Part shown: positions 51,940-61,154 of the stretch, piece after piece
How positions within the stretch are numbered: position 1 is the first letter of the stretch
How the letters are laid out: each line of letters begins with the position of its first letter
DNA from: Roseovarius salincola
Lineage (GTDB): Bacteria > Pseudomonadota > Alphaproteobacteria > Rhodobacterales > Rhodobacteraceae
Direction of reading: 5' to 3'
Assembly (NCBI RefSeq): GCF_026891095.1
Contig: NZ_JAPTNL010000007.1
Location: forward strand, 94,225-158,224
DNA: 64,000 bases
Notes under the pieces: model-generated
The model's database searches: none
What the model was told of the DNA's origin: nothing
Seen by the model: only the letters and a program-made list of their open reading frames with translations
Program-made: the position numbers and the translations under genes

Positions 51940-52923
51940 TCAGTTCACTTTCAGCACGATCTTCCCGATATGTGCGCTTTGCTCCATACGGGCATGGGCC
52001 TTGGCCGCATCCGCAAGCGGGTATTCGGAATCCATCACCGGCGCGACCTTGCCCGCATCCAAAAGCGGCCAGACATGGATCCGCAGCGCCTCGGCGATAT
52101 CGGCCTTGGCCTTGTCGCTTTGCGGACGCAGGGTCGAGCCCGTGATGGTCAGCCGCCGCATCATCACCTGGGCAAAGTTCAGCTCGATCTTAGGCCCCTT
52201 CAGAAAGGCGATCTGCACCAGCCGCCCGTCATCGGCCAGCGACTTGATGTTGCGCGGCAAATAATCGCCCCCCACCATGTCAAGGATCAGGTCGGCACCG
52301 CCCTCGGCGCGCATCACCTCGACGAAATCCTCCTCGCGGTAATTGATGGCCCGCTCGGCGCCCAGCTCCCGGCATTTGGCGCATTTTTCATCCGATCCGG
52401 CGGTGGTGAAAACCCGCGCTCCGAATTCATGCGCCAACTGGATCGCCGTGGTGCCGATACCGCTCGAACCGCCATGAACAAGGAACTTTTCGCCGCCGCG
52501 CAGCGCGCCACGCTGGAACACGTTGGACCAGACGGTAAAGAAGGTCTCAGGAAGGCAGGCGGCCTCACGCAGGCCCATGCCCTCGGGGATCGGCAGGCAA
52601 TGCGCCGCCGGCGTGGCCACATATTGCGCATATCCGCCACCGGGCAACAGCGCGCAGACCATGTCGCCTATCGCCCATTCGCTGACACCCTCGCCAAGGG
52701 CGACGATCTCGCCTGCGGCTTCCAGGCCCGGCAGGTCGCTGGCGGTCGGTGGCGGTGCGTATAACCCCGCGCGTTGCAACGCATCGGGGCGGTTCACCCC
52801 CGCATAAGCCAGTTTGATCAAAACCTCGCCCGCCCGCGGCTCCGGCACGTCGCGGTTCGTCGCGACCAACACCTCCGGACCGCCGGGCGCGGTGATCTCC
52901 ACCGCCGTCATCGTCTTGCGCAT
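51940..52923 (-). CDS. NAD(P)H-quinone oxidoreductase (PIG3/zinc-free MDR family)
   Basis: A 327-residue medium-chain reductase. The N-terminal GroES-like domain contains YAGVNRPDALQRAGLYAPPP, and the Rossmann domain has VHGGSSGIGTTAIQLA (about residue 145). There are no zinc-ligand cysteines. It reduces quinones or related enones using NADPH. Downstream of the COQ9 gene, which suggests a link to quinone metabolism but does not prove one. Confidence 0.88.
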   Translation of the reverse strand: MRKTMTAVEITAPGGPEVLVATNRDVPEPRAGEVLIKLAYAGVNRPDALQRAGLYAPPPTASDLPGLEAAGEIVALGEGVSEWAIGDMVCALLPGGGYAQYVATPAAHCLPIPEGMGLREAACLPETFFTVWSNVFQRGALRGGEKFLVHGGSSGIGTTAIQLAHEFGARVFTTAGSDEKCAKCRELGAERAINYREEDFVEVMRAEGGADLILDMVGGDYLPRNIKSLADDGRLVQIAFLKGPKIELNFAQVMMRRLTITGSTLRPQSDKAKADIAEALRIHVWPLLDAGKVAPVMDSEYPLADAAKAHARMEQSAHIGKIVLKVN

Positions 52924-52937
52924 TGTTGTCGCTCTCC

Positions 52938-53636
52938 TCAGCCCTGCGTGGTCCAGCGCCCCGGCATCCCGGTCTGCTGGCGCTTGGCGTCAGCGCGCGG
53001 TGCGCGCACCCCGCCAATGATCTTCAGCGGGCCCGCCAACAGTCCGCTAAACAGCTTGTTGTCGCGAATCTGCGCCTTGACCTTCTCAAAGCGCATCACA
53101 TCGTCGATCCGACGGTCCAGGAATGCCCAGGTATCGGCATGGCCCGGGCTGTCATCCCCAAGCCAGAACAGCAGAGTCGCGCTGTAGACCCCTGAAAGAG
53201 TGGCGCGCTTGGTATACCAGTTCACATCATCCGATGTATCGCCGAGAGCCGTCCATATCTTGTCGCAGGTATTCCAGATTGCGCGCGCACCCTCGGCGCC
53301 GAGGCTCGGCAGCGAGAACAGTGTCACGCCACGGCGCACCAGCTCCTTATCCTCTGGCGCTTCGAGGCGAAACCGCACCGCAGCGGCGATCCGGTCGCGA
53401 AACCGCATCTGGCCCATGTCTTCGGTCGTCAGGCGCTCCAGCATCAACTGGTCGCCCTCCTCGTGATAGGCCAGCGCCAGATCGGTCGCGCCCCCGGGAC
53501 AGGCGGCCCGCGCCAGCCCCGGTTCGATACCGGAATCCCGGATCGCGGCCTGAAAGCTGGCGTCGCTCCAGCCGTCGAAGGGCACATGCATTTTCGCCGC
53601 CTCCAGCAGCTTCGCCCTGATTTCGAGGTCAGTCAT
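52938..53636 (-). CDS. COQ9-family ubiquinone biosynthesis protein
   Basis: A 232-residue helical protein with a TetR-like fold in the first third and the COQ9 core (TDLALAYHEEGDQLMLERL, later DDVNWYTKRATLSGVYSATL with LFWLGDDSPG). COQ9 binds lipids and helps COQ7 hydroxylation. The start at 53636 follows AAAGGAGGCACGTG. It is divergent from rpsU. Confidence 0.9.
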   Translation of the reverse strand: MTDLEIRAKLLEAAKMHVPFDGWSDASFQAAIRDSGIEPGLARAACPGGATDLALAYHEEGDQLMLERLTTEDMGQMRFRDRIAAAVRFRLEAPEDKELVRRGVTLFSLPSLGAEGARAIWNTCDKIWTALGDTSDDVNWYTKRATLSGVYSATLLFWLGDDSPGHADTWAFLDRRIDDVMRFEKVKAQIRDNKLFSGLLAGPLKIIGGVRAPRADAKRQQTGMPGRWTTQG

Positions 53637-53665
53637 CACGTGCCTCCTTTCATTTAGCGCCACCC

Positions 53666-53694
53666 TAGACAAAACAAAGACGCTTTGCTATACG
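53666..53694 (+). promoter_or_regulatory. rpsU promoter
   Basis: TAGACA, 17-bp spacer, TATACG: a good sigma-70-type promoter in the gap between the divergent COQ9 and rpsU genes. Transcription would start near 53701, with a leader of about 45 nt containing GGAAAGGTGGTGAC. Confidence 0.75.
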
Positions 53695-53746
53695 GCCTCT
53701 TCCTGCAATCTGATGCAACTTCAACTTGGAAAGGTGGTGACACCAC

Positions 53747-53953
53747 ATGCAGGTTAGTGTTCGCGACAACAATGTCGATCAGGCGCTTCGTGCCCTGAAG
53801 AAAAAGCTGCAGCGCGAAGGCGTTTTCCGCGAAATGAAGCTTCGGCAGCATTTCGAGAAACCGTCCGAGAAGAAAGCGCGCGAAAAGGCCGAGGCGATTC
53901 GCCGGGCTCGTAAGCTGGCGCGCAAGAAAGCCCAACGCGAAGGGCTTCTCTGA
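53747..53953 (+). CDS. rpsU: 30S ribosomal protein S21
   Basis: A 68-residue basic ribosomal protein ([20 protein letters not shown] through a long Lys/Arg-rich helix). S21 helps start-site selection on the 30S platform. A monocistronic gene with its own promoter and terminator. Confidence 0.96.
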   Translation: MQVSVRDNNVDQALRALKKKLQREGVFREMKLRQHFEKPSEKKAREKAEAIRRARKLARKKAQREGLL

Positions 53954-54000
53954 CGCCTGCGCCGCAGCGGCGCAACGTGAAGAACACGAAAAGTCAGACG

Positions 54001-54027
54001 ACCCCCGGGCAGCCGCTTCGGGGGTTT
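54001..54027 (+). terminator. Terminator after rpsU
   Basis: A 7-bp stem (ACCCCCG/CGGGGGT) with a GGCAGCCGCTT loop, followed by TTTG. The remaining 150 bp before the next gene shows no other clear feature. Confidence 0.8.
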
Positions 54028-54179
54028 GTCATTTCCGGGCACCCGGATTTGCCGGGGTGCCAAGGACCAGCGCGTTTGACGCAGCGAAATCCGCTCAAAT
54101 AGTCGTGTTCGGCTTGTCGCCGCGAAAGCGCTGCGATATCTGAGCACTCCGTATGACAAGTTTATGACAGGCCCCAAGC

Positions 54180-54857
54180 ATGCGCAACTTCAGCGTCCCC
54201 GACCAATTTCTTTTCGGCCTAATGAACGCCACGCTTCTGTTCACGCTGGCCTATTCCATTTTGGGAATGCGGACCCAGTTCGAGCTGGGTTTCGGGATCG
54301 AGGACGGCCCGATCGAATACGGCACAGCGATCGGGCTTATCCTGGCCTGCCTGATCCTGGTCTGGCACACGGTTTCGATGGCGCGTTTCGGGCGCTACGG
54401 GTCGGCAGCGTTTCTGGCCCTCTACGCACTGGCCTTCCTGTTCGGTGCGGGCGAGGAAATCTCCTGGGGTCAGCGTATCTTCGGCTGGCAGACAACTGAA
54501 TTCTTCATGGAGCACAACCGTCAGCTGGAAACGAACATCCACAACATTGCGGTGGGCGAAAGCCAACTGGCCAAAACCTTATTCGGCAGCATCCTGACAA
54601 CGGTGATCCTGCTCTACCTGGTAGTGCTTCCGCTGGTTTACCCGCGCGTGACCTTAATCGCGCGGCTGACCGATGCAATCATGCTGCCGCTTCCGCAAAT
54701 GCGCCATGCGGTCATGGCGTTGGGCGCCAGCATCCTGATCGCGACTGTCATCGACGTGCCCCGCAAATGGGAATCCTACGAATTCATCTTCAGCCTGATC
54801 ATGATGTCGATCTTCCTGGCGCCCGGCAACGCCCACCGCTTCGGCACATCGCGCTGA
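54180..54857 (+). CDS. Uncharacterised membrane protein with GEEISWGQR motif
   Basis: A 225-residue protein with six predicted helices. The loop GAGEEISWGQRIFGWQT followed by NRQLETNIHN (residues 89-122) is a recognisable conserved signature of an uncharacterised bacterial membrane family. No function is known to me. It is convergent with the zinc acylase gene, 18 bp apart. Confidence 0.75.
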   Translation: MRNFSVPDQFLFGLMNATLLFTLAYSILGMRTQFELGFGIEDGPIEYGTAIGLILACLILVWHTVSMARFGRYGSAAFLALYALAFLFGAGEEISWGQRIFGWQTTEFFMEHNRQLETNIHNIAVGESQLAKTLFGSILTTVILLYLVVLPLVYPRVTLIARLTDAIMLPLPQMRHAVMALGASILIATVIDVPRKWESYEFIFSLIMMSIFLAPGNAHRFGTSR

Positions 54858-54875
54858 GCGCAGATCACGCGCGGT

Positions 54876-55910
54876 TCAGATGATCTCGTCCTCGTCAAAC
54901 ATCGGTACCGGATCCAGATGCGCGCTGATACCGCGCGCGGCGGCGTCCGGGCTGCTGATCCGTGCCACATGGAAAAGCGCATCCCCCTCGTAGACCACGG
55001 GCATGTTGCTGCGCCCGATGATGATGCCCGCCTCGTCGGCCACAACTTCAGCCTCGACCTCGCCAAACGGATCCGAAATCGCCCCAAGAACCGCACCCGG
55101 CTCGACCATGTCGCCCGAGGTCATGTATCCGCGCAACAACCCTCCGGCGGGCGCGCGATACCAGGTCGAGTCCCCGCAATAAAGCGGTTCGGCCCGCTTT
55201 CGGGGAACGCCCTTGGTGCCGATCATGCCCAAGTGATTCATCACCCGCAGAATCCCCCCTACCCCGGCGCGCGCCGCGAACTCGTCAAACCGCAAGCCCT
55301 CACCCGCCTCGTAAAGCAGCACATCGACGCCGACATCCTCGGCCGCCATCCGCAGGGACCCGTCGCGAAGATTGGAGTTCATCACCACCGGAGCCGCGAA
55401 AACATCCGCAAGCTCCTTTAGCCGGTCATTCCCGGCGGTCAGCCGCAACTGCGGCAGGTTGGTGCGCCGGATCGCCGCCGAATGCAGGTCGATCCCGATA
55501 TCCGACCGCTTCACCACTTCGGTCAGAAAGATGTGCGCCAACCGCGACGCCATTGACCCCGTGGCATGGCCCGGAAAGCAGCGATTGAGGTCGCGCCGGT
55601 CAGGAAGATAGCGTGAATGGTTCAGGAACCCGAACGTATTGACGATCGGCACCGCCAAAAGCGTGCCCGCCATTGGCGTCAGCGCCCTGGCGTTCAGCAG
55701 GCGGCGCACGATCTCGACTCCGATCACCTCGTCGCCATGCACCGCCGCCGAGACGAACATCACCGGCCCCGGCTTGCGCCCATGCACCACATGCACCGAC
55801 AGATGCACCGGCGTGTGATCCGACAATGCGCTGACCGGCACATCCACGGTGCGCCGCGCGCCGGGCGGCACAGTGACGCCGGCGATATCGAAAGGTTTTC
55901 GTTTGGCCAT
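54876..55910 (-). CDS. Succinylglutamate desuccinylase/aspartoacylase-family zinc hydrolase
   Basis: A 344-residue M14-like deacylase. The zinc site is AAVHGDEVIGVE (His and Glu) plus DLHSAAIRR (His); the C-terminal beta domain contains GDMVEPGAVLGAI. Relatives act on N-acyl amino acids, N-alpha-acetyl-diaminobutyrate or glutathionyl-like amides; the exact substrate is open. It stands alone between convergent and divergent neighbours. Confidence 0.85.
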   Translation of the reverse strand: MAKRKPFDIAGVTVPPGARRTVDVPVSALSDHTPVHLSVHVVHGRKPGPVMFVSAAVHGDEVIGVEIVRRLLNARALTPMAGTLLAVPIVNTFGFLNHSRYLPDRRDLNRCFPGHATGSMASRLAHIFLTEVVKRSDIGIDLHSAAIRRTNLPQLRLTAGNDRLKELADVFAAPVVMNSNLRDGSLRMAAEDVGVDVLLYEAGEGLRFDEFAARAGVGGILRVMNHLGMIGTKGVPRKRAEPLYCGDSTWYRAPAGGLLRGYMTSGDMVEPGAVLGAISDPFGEVEAEVVADEAGIIIGRSNMPVVYEGDALFHVARISSPDAAARGISAHLDPVPMFDEDEII

Positions 55911-56024
55911 TTGCTGCCCTTCCCGGCCGCCTGCACCGCTCTGGGCTTTCCCTGAAGCGGCGCAGTTGCTATTGACGCGTCCATGTTTCGTGTTTCCCCG
56001 CCAAAAGGCTGATTTCGGGTCCAG

Positions 56025-56888
56025 ATGTCAATTCCCGCCGCCCCAGAACGCGTCACGGTGGTGACGGTCGCACATAACAGCCTCGCGGTGCTGCCCGCGA
56101 TGCTGGCTTCGCTCCCGCAAGGCGCCAGGACCGTGATCGTGGATAACGCCTCTCAGGATGGTGCAGCGCTGGCCGGGCTGGCAGATCAGCATGGCGCGCG
56201 GTTGATCCGCAACAAGGACAATCTCGGCTTCGGCGCGGCGTGCAATATCGGCGCGTCCGGGACGATTACCGAATTCCTGTTCTTCCTCAATCCCGATGCC
56301 CGGCTTGCCCCGGACGCCCTTCATGCGCTTGTAACCGCTGCCGATAACCACCCCGAGGCGTCGGCCTTCAACCCGGCGATCACCGACGGGCGAGGCAGGC
56401 CCTATTTCAAACGCGCCAGCGTCTTGTTGCCGCGCACCGACAAACTGGCACCGGGCTGGCCCGAGACCGACCGCGAACTGCCCGTGCTGACCGGCGCGGC
56501 GTTTTTCGTGCGCCGGACCGCCTTCGAGGCCATGGGCGGGTTTGATTCCGAGATATTTTTGTACCACGAGGATGACGACCTCGCCTTACGCCTCAAGGCC
56601 GGGGCCGGGCCACTCAGGTTCGTGCGCGCCGCCCATGTCACCCATGATGCGGGCAATTCCACTGTGCGCTCCCCTGCCTCGGCGGCATTCAAGGCGTTTC
56701 ACATGGGCCGCTCGCGCGTCTACGCCACGCGCAAGCATGGGCTGCCCGGCGCGGGGCGCAAGGCATTGGCCTCCGCTCTGTTGCAACTTCTTTCGCCGCT
56801 CACGCTCCTCTCCGCCCGCAAACGCGCCAAGCAGACGGCCTTCCTGCGCGGCATACTCTCTGCCCTGAAACGCGAGCCCGCACGATGA
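56025..56888 (+). CDS. Glycosyltransferase family 2
   Basis: A 287-residue GT-A enzyme, rhamnosyltransferase-like: VTVVTVAHNSLAVLPAMLAS at the N terminus, IVDNASQDG and LNPDARLAPDAL for nucleotide-sugar and metal binding, and YHEDDDLALRLK as the acceptor/catalytic loop. It overlaps the next gene by 4 bp. Probably builds a surface polysaccharide. Confidence 0.9.
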   Translation: MSIPAAPERVTVVTVAHNSLAVLPAMLASLPQGARTVIVDNASQDGAALAGLADQHGARLIRNKDNLGFGAACNIGASGTITEFLFFLNPDARLAPDALHALVTAADNHPEASAFNPAITDGRGRPYFKRASVLLPRTDKLAPGWPETDRELPVLTGAAFFVRRTAFEAMGGFDSEIFLYHEDDDLALRLKAGAGPLRFVRAAHVTHDAGNSTVRSPASAAFKAFHMGRSRVYATRKHGLPGAGRKALASALLQLLSPLTLLSARKRAKQTAFLRGILSALKREPAR

Positions 56889-58051
56889 AGACGATTCCGC
56901 TGTGGAAACTTAAACGCGAGATCCTGCGTCTGGGGCGCACTGTCCGGAACCTGCCCGGCATCGTCTGGGAATACCTCAGCCTGCGCCCGCGCTATGACAG
57001 GGCCGCGCCGCGCAGCCGCAAGATCCATTATGGGGCCAAACCGCTCGACGGTGAGGTGGCGATCTACCTGATCTTTCCCGCGCAAGGCATCCTGCCATCG
57101 CATCTGCATATGCTGGAGCATCTTGAAAGCAAGGGCATCAACCCCCTGGTGGTCTCCAACCTGCCGCTGTCTCAGGCGGATATGGACCGCATTCTGCCCC
57201 TGAGCGCGATGGTGATCGAGCGGCCCAATGTGGGCTATGATTTCGGCGGCTATCGCGATGCAGTGCTGCAACTGGACGACACTCTGCCGACGCTCGAGCG
57301 GCTTTATATTCTCAACGACTCCGTATGGATGATCGACACGCCGCGCAGCTGGTTCGATGACGTGCGTGCCAAGGATGCCGATTTCTGCGGCGCCACATCG
57401 AACTACGGCATCAAGCGTTGCGACGCGCGCGATTTCCGCGAACTGGTCTGGGAATACACGATCGAGCATCCCAACTTCCATTACGCCTCATACGCGCTGG
57501 CCATCGGCCCACGGATCCTGTGTGACCCCGGTTTCCTGCGCTACTGGAAACGATTTCGTCTTTCGAATGACAAGAAACGCACAGTGCGCCGGGGTGAGAT
57601 CGGTCTGACCCAATGGGTTCACCGCAGAGGCTACAAACATGCCGCCACCTGCCCGGTAACCGGGCTAGACGCGGAGATCGTGGCTCTTGGCGACGACGAT
57701 CTCGATGCGGTCACCCGCAATCTCGTTATCCCCGAATCCCCGCGCCTGCTTGCGACGCGCGACGAGGTTCTTAAGAGCGACCCGCACACGCCCGAGGGAC
57801 GCTCGGACCGAATACAGATCGTGCTGGCGACGGTGGCGGGGCAGGCGATCGGATATGCGATGCCCTATTACACCACCCGTCGCCGGGGCTTTCAATTTCT
57901 GAAGAAATCGCCGCTCTGGTTGTCGCGCGACGCCTCGGACAGGATGCTGGAACTGATGGCCGGGCTTGAAGGACCGATGGGCCGTCAGGCCGCACAAGAA
58001 GCCCGCGATCTGCGCGCCACACGTGGCGCAGCGCTCGACGCGGACGACTGA
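56885..58051 (+). CDS. Rhamnan synthesis protein F (RgpF)-like protein
   Basis: A 388-residue cytosolic protein with the RgpF core: EVAIYLIFPAQGILPSHLHM, NLPLSQADMDRI, RPNVGYDFGGYRDAVL and LYILNDSVWMID (residues 60-155). RgpF-type proteins take part in rhamnose-rich cell-wall or O-antigen polysaccharide synthesis and are related to glycosyltransferases. Translationally coupled to the GT2 gene. Confidence 0.86.
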   Translation: MKTIPLWKLKREILRLGRTVRNLPGIVWEYLSLRPRYDRAAPRSRKIHYGAKPLDGEVAIYLIFPAQGILPSHLHMLEHLESKGINPLVVSNLPLSQADMDRILPLSAMVIERPNVGYDFGGYRDAVLQLDDTLPTLERLYILNDSVWMIDTPRSWFDDVRAKDADFCGATSNYGIKRCDARDFRELVWEYTIEHPNFHYASYALAIGPRILCDPGFLRYWKRFRLSNDKKRTVRRGEIGLTQWVHRRGYKHAATCPVTGLDAEIVALGDDDLDAVTRNLVIPESPRLLATRDEVLKSDPHTPEGRSDRIQIVLATVAGQAIGYAMPYYTTRRRGFQFLKKSPLWLSRDASDRMLELMAGLEGPMGRQAAQEARDLRATRGAALDADD

Positions 58052-58071
58052 GGGCTTACCGCAGACGGCAA

Positions 58072-58095
58072 AGGCCCCGCTTCATGGCAGGGCCT
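58072..58095. terminator. Bidirectional terminator between RgpF-like and peroxiredoxin genes
   Basis: An AGGCCC/GGGCCT stem with a 12-nt loop in the 63-bp gap between two convergent genes. Confidence 0.55.
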
Positions 58096-58114
58096 CTGGC
58101 ACAGGTTCGGTCGT

Positions 58115-58768
58115 TCAGCCCGGCAGCTTGGTCATCCGCAGATAGGGCAGTACCGTCTCGAAGGCACCGTATTTGGCCTTCGCGTCCTCATCGCTGACGG
58201 CGGTCGGGATTACCACGTCGTCGCCGACATTCCAGTTCGCCGGGGTCGCGACGTTCTCGCGCGCCGCCGTCTGCAAACCGTCAAGCGCGCGCAGCACCTC
58301 TGCAAAATTGCGCCCGACATTCATCGGATAGGTCATGCTGAGCTTGAGCTTCTTATCCGGTCCAATGATGAAGACAGACCGTACTGTCGCACTGTCAGCG
58401 GGCGTACGTCCATCGGGCAGATAGGCCTCGGCAGGCAGCATGTCGAACGCCTTCGATACCTCCAAAGCATCATCGGCGATGATGGGGAAACCAGCCTTGG
58501 CGCCGCCAACCTTCTCGATATCGCCTTTCCACTTGCGGTGATCGTCGACATTGTCGACGGAAACGCCGATCACCTTGCAGCCGCGCCTGTCCCATTCATC
58601 GGCCAGTTGCGCCACCGCGCCGAACTCCGTGGTGCAGACCGGCGTGAAGTCCTTTGGATGCGAAAACAGGATCGCCCAGTTGTTGCCGATCCAGTCGTGA
58701 AGCGAGAATGCACCCTGATCTGTTTCGACCTTCAGGTCCGGTATTGTGTCATTGATGCGCAGTCCCAT
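58115..58768 (-). CDS. 1-Cys peroxiredoxin (Prx6 family)
   Basis: A 217-residue thiol peroxidase with the peroxidatic Cys45 in FTPVCTTEFG and the long C-terminal dimerisation region (VIPTAVSDEDAKAKYG). No resolving cysteine is evident. The start at 58768 (MGLRINDTIPDLKV) follows AAGGACACTGAAA; six codons upstream are an in-frame extension without a better site. Divergent from the aldehyde dehydrogenase. Confidence 0.93.
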   Translation of the reverse strand: MGLRINDTIPDLKVETDQGAFSLHDWIGNNWAILFSHPKDFTPVCTTEFGAVAQLADEWDRRGCKVIGVSVDNVDDHRKWKGDIEKVGGAKAGFPIIADDALEVSKAFDMLPAEAYLPDGRTPADSATVRSVFIIGPDKKLKLSMTYPMNVGRNFAEVLRALDGLQTAARENVATPANWNVGDDVVIPTAVSDEDAKAKYGAFETVLPYLRMTKLPG

Positions 58769-58900
58769 TTTCAGTGTCCTTTCCACTTGAAATCAGCAGC
58801 GAGCCGGGATTTGATCAAATCCCGGCGCGAAACCTGTTTTCCTGACTTGCAGGTGTTCACCCTCCCTGACAAGGTGCCATCAAATCGACGGAGGTCAACC

Positions 58901-60343
58901 ATGATCGAAAAACGTGAATTCTATATCGACGGCGCCTGGGTGAACCCACAGGCCGGCACCGACCACAAGGTCATCGACCCATCCAGCGAAGAGCCCTGCG
59001 CGGTGATTTCCCTTGGCGGTCAGGAAGATACCGACGCCGCCGTGGCAGCTGCGCGCGCGGCTTTTCCCGCATGGATGCGTACGTCCAAATCCGAACGCAT
59101 CGCACTGGTGGAAAAACTCTACGAGATATACGAGTCCCGCATCGAAGAAATGGCCCAGGCGATCAGCCTCGAGATGGGCGCACCGATCGACCTCGCCCGT
59201 CAGGCGCAGGCCGCAGCCGGGCTTGGCCACCTCAAGGCATTTCTGAAGGTCGCAAAGGATTTCGAATTCATCGAACCTCTGGGCGAACACGCGCCACAGG
59301 ATCGCATCGTGCATGAAGCCATCGGCGTCGTGGCGATGATCACGCCCTGGAACTGGCCGATGAACCAAATCAGCCTCAAGGTCGGGGCGGGGCTCATTGC
59401 GGGTTGCACCATGGTGCTCAAACCCTCCGAGGAATCGCCGCTGTCGGCGCTGCTTTTCGCCGAGATGATCGACCAGGCGGGCTTCCCCAAGGGTGTCTTC
59501 AACCTTGTGAACGGCGATGGCGCCGGGGTGGGCTCGCAGCTTTCGGCACATGAGGATGTCGACATGGTGTCCTTCACCGGCTCCTCGCGTGCGGGCAAGC
59601 TGATCTCCAAATCGGCAGCCGACACGCTCAAGCGCGTGAGCCTCGAACTTGGCGGCAAGGGCGCGAACCTGGTGTTCGCCGATGCCGATGATGCGGCCGT
59701 CAAGCGCGGTGTTCTGCATTGCATGAACAACTCGGGCCAGTCGTGCAACGCTCCCACCCGGATGCTTGTGCAGCGCGATATTTACGACCGTGCCGTCGAA
59801 ACCGCCGCCGAAGTGGCGCAATCGGTGCAGGTCGGCCCGGCCAGCCAGGAAGGCCGCCATATCGGCCCCGTGGTCAACGAGGTCCAGTTCAACAAGATCC
59901 AGGACCTGATCCAGAAGGGCATCGACGAAGGTGCCCGCCTTGTCGCCGGCGGCACCGGGCGGCCCGACGGCCTCAACCGTGGCTTCTTCGTCAAGCCCAC
60001 GGTGTTTGCCGATGTGAACAACGACATGACCATCGCGCGCGAGGAAATCTTCGGCCCGGTGCTGTCGATCATACCCTTCGGAACCGAGGAAGAAGGGATC
60101 GCCATCGCCAATGACACGCCCTATGGCCTGACCAACTATGTCCAGACCCAGGACGGCGCGCGCGCCAACCGCTGCGCGCTGGCGCTGCGTTCCGGCATGG
60201 TCGAGATGAACGGCCAGAGCCGCGGCATGGGTTCGCCCTTTGGCGGCATGAAACAGTCCGGGAATGGTCGAGAAGGCGGCAAGTGGGGCATCGAGGACTT
60301 CCTCGAGGTCAAGGCCGTATCGGGCTGGACCGAAGGCGCCTGA
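58901..60343 (+). CDS. Aldehyde dehydrogenase family protein
   Basis: A 480-residue NAD(P)-dependent dehydrogenase. Visible motifs: ITPWNWPMNQ and LKPSEESPLS for cofactor, FTGSSRAGK, catalytic Glu249 in LELGGKGANLVF and Cys282 in NSGQSCNAPTR. The start ATG follows GGAGGTCAACC. The substrate is probably a medium-chain or semialdehyde, not deducible here. A GT25-like gene follows after 4 bp. Confidence 0.93.
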   Translation: MIEKREFYIDGAWVNPQAGTDHKVIDPSSEEPCAVISLGGQEDTDAAVAAARAAFPAWMRTSKSERIALVEKLYEIYESRIEEMAQAISLEMGAPIDLARQAQAAAGLGHLKAFLKVAKDFEFIEPLGEHAPQDRIVHEAIGVVAMITPWNWPMNQISLKVGAGLIAGCTMVLKPSEESPLSALLFAEMIDQAGFPKGVFNLVNGDGAGVGSQLSAHEDVDMVSFTGSSRAGKLISKSAADTLKRVSLELGGKGANLVFADADDAAVKRGVLHCMNNSGQSCNAPTRMLVQRDIYDRAVETAAEVAQSVQVGPASQEGRHIGPVVNEVQFNKIQDLIQKGIDEGARLVAGGTGRPDGLNRGFFVKPTVFADVNNDMTIAREEIFGPVLSIIPFGTEEEGIAIANDTPYGLTNYVQTQDGARANRCALALRSGMVEMNGQSRGMGSPFGGMKQSGNGREGGKWGIEDFLEVKAVSGWTEGA

Positions 60344-60347
60344 CGCA

Positions 60348-61094
60348 ATGGAACTGCGCGCCTTTGTCCTTCATGCGGACCGCGATGGGGACGCACGGGC
60401 ACAGGCGCGCACCGTTCTCGATGCATGCGGGGTGAACGGCGAACTCTGGCCGTTGGTCCAGGGCGCGGCGCTGTCGGTCTCCGACCTGGAGAACACGGTG
60501 GGCGCCGAGCTTTTTGAACCTGCCTACCCCCTGTCGCTCGATACCGGTGAGATCGGTCGTTTCCTGACACACCGCCAGATCTGGGCCGAGATCGAACGAC
60601 GTGGCCTCGATGTTGCGCTGACTCTGGACGCCGCCACGGGGATCGACCCCGAACCCTTCGACGACGCGCTTGACCTCGGGCTCGCCCATGTCGGGGCACT
60701 TGGTTATATCGAGCTGCGCGATGAACCCTGCCCCGGCCCCTCGGCATTGATTGACACGCAAGGGCCGGCCACGCTGACCGTGCCGCAACAGGCCACCGGA
60801 CGCAGCGCTGCCCAGCTTGTCGGACATGAGGCCGCAGCGCATCTTCTGGCACTGTCCGATCTTTTCGACCGGCCACTGGAAACCTTCATCCACAGCCACT
60901 GGCACACCGGCCTGCGTCCTGCCTCGATCCAGCCCTGCGGCGTGATCGCGCCGCCGACCCTTGCGCATGCCGCGCCCCCCAGCGGAGTCTGGCCACGGAT
61001 GCGTTATGACCTGGCGCAGCGGCGCTACCTGCACCTGATCGCGCAACGAGCCCAGCTTAGCGCGGCCCCCACGACCGGCGGCTTCATCAACTAG
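60348..61094 (+). CDS. Glycosyltransferase family 25-like protein, active-site motif degenerate
   Basis: A 248-residue protein with the GT25 framework: a strand start MELRAFVLHADRD, PLSLDTGEIGRFLTHRQIW (residues 61-79) corresponding to the family's GEIGCxLSHxxxW, then the strand that normally carries LEDD. Here it reads LTLDAATGID (91-100), so the EDD metal site is reduced to a single Asp94. It may be inactive or use an altered site. Co-transcribed with the upstream aldehyde dehydrogenase (4-bp gap). Confidence 0.72.
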   Translation: MELRAFVLHADRDGDARAQARTVLDACGVNGELWPLVQGAALSVSDLENTVGAELFEPAYPLSLDTGEIGRFLTHRQIWAEIERRGLDVALTLDAATGIDPEPFDDALDLGLAHVGALGYIELRDEPCPGPSALIDTQGPATLTVPQQATGRSAAQLVGHEAAAHLLALSDLFDRPLETFIHSHWHTGLRPASIQPCGVIAPPTLAHAAPPSGVWPRMRYDLAQRRYLHLIAQRAQLSAAPTTGGFIN

Positions 61095-61154
61095 GCATTC
61101 ACAGCCGGGCGCACACTCTTCCCCTGTCAACCGAAAGCCACTAAGACAGGCGCG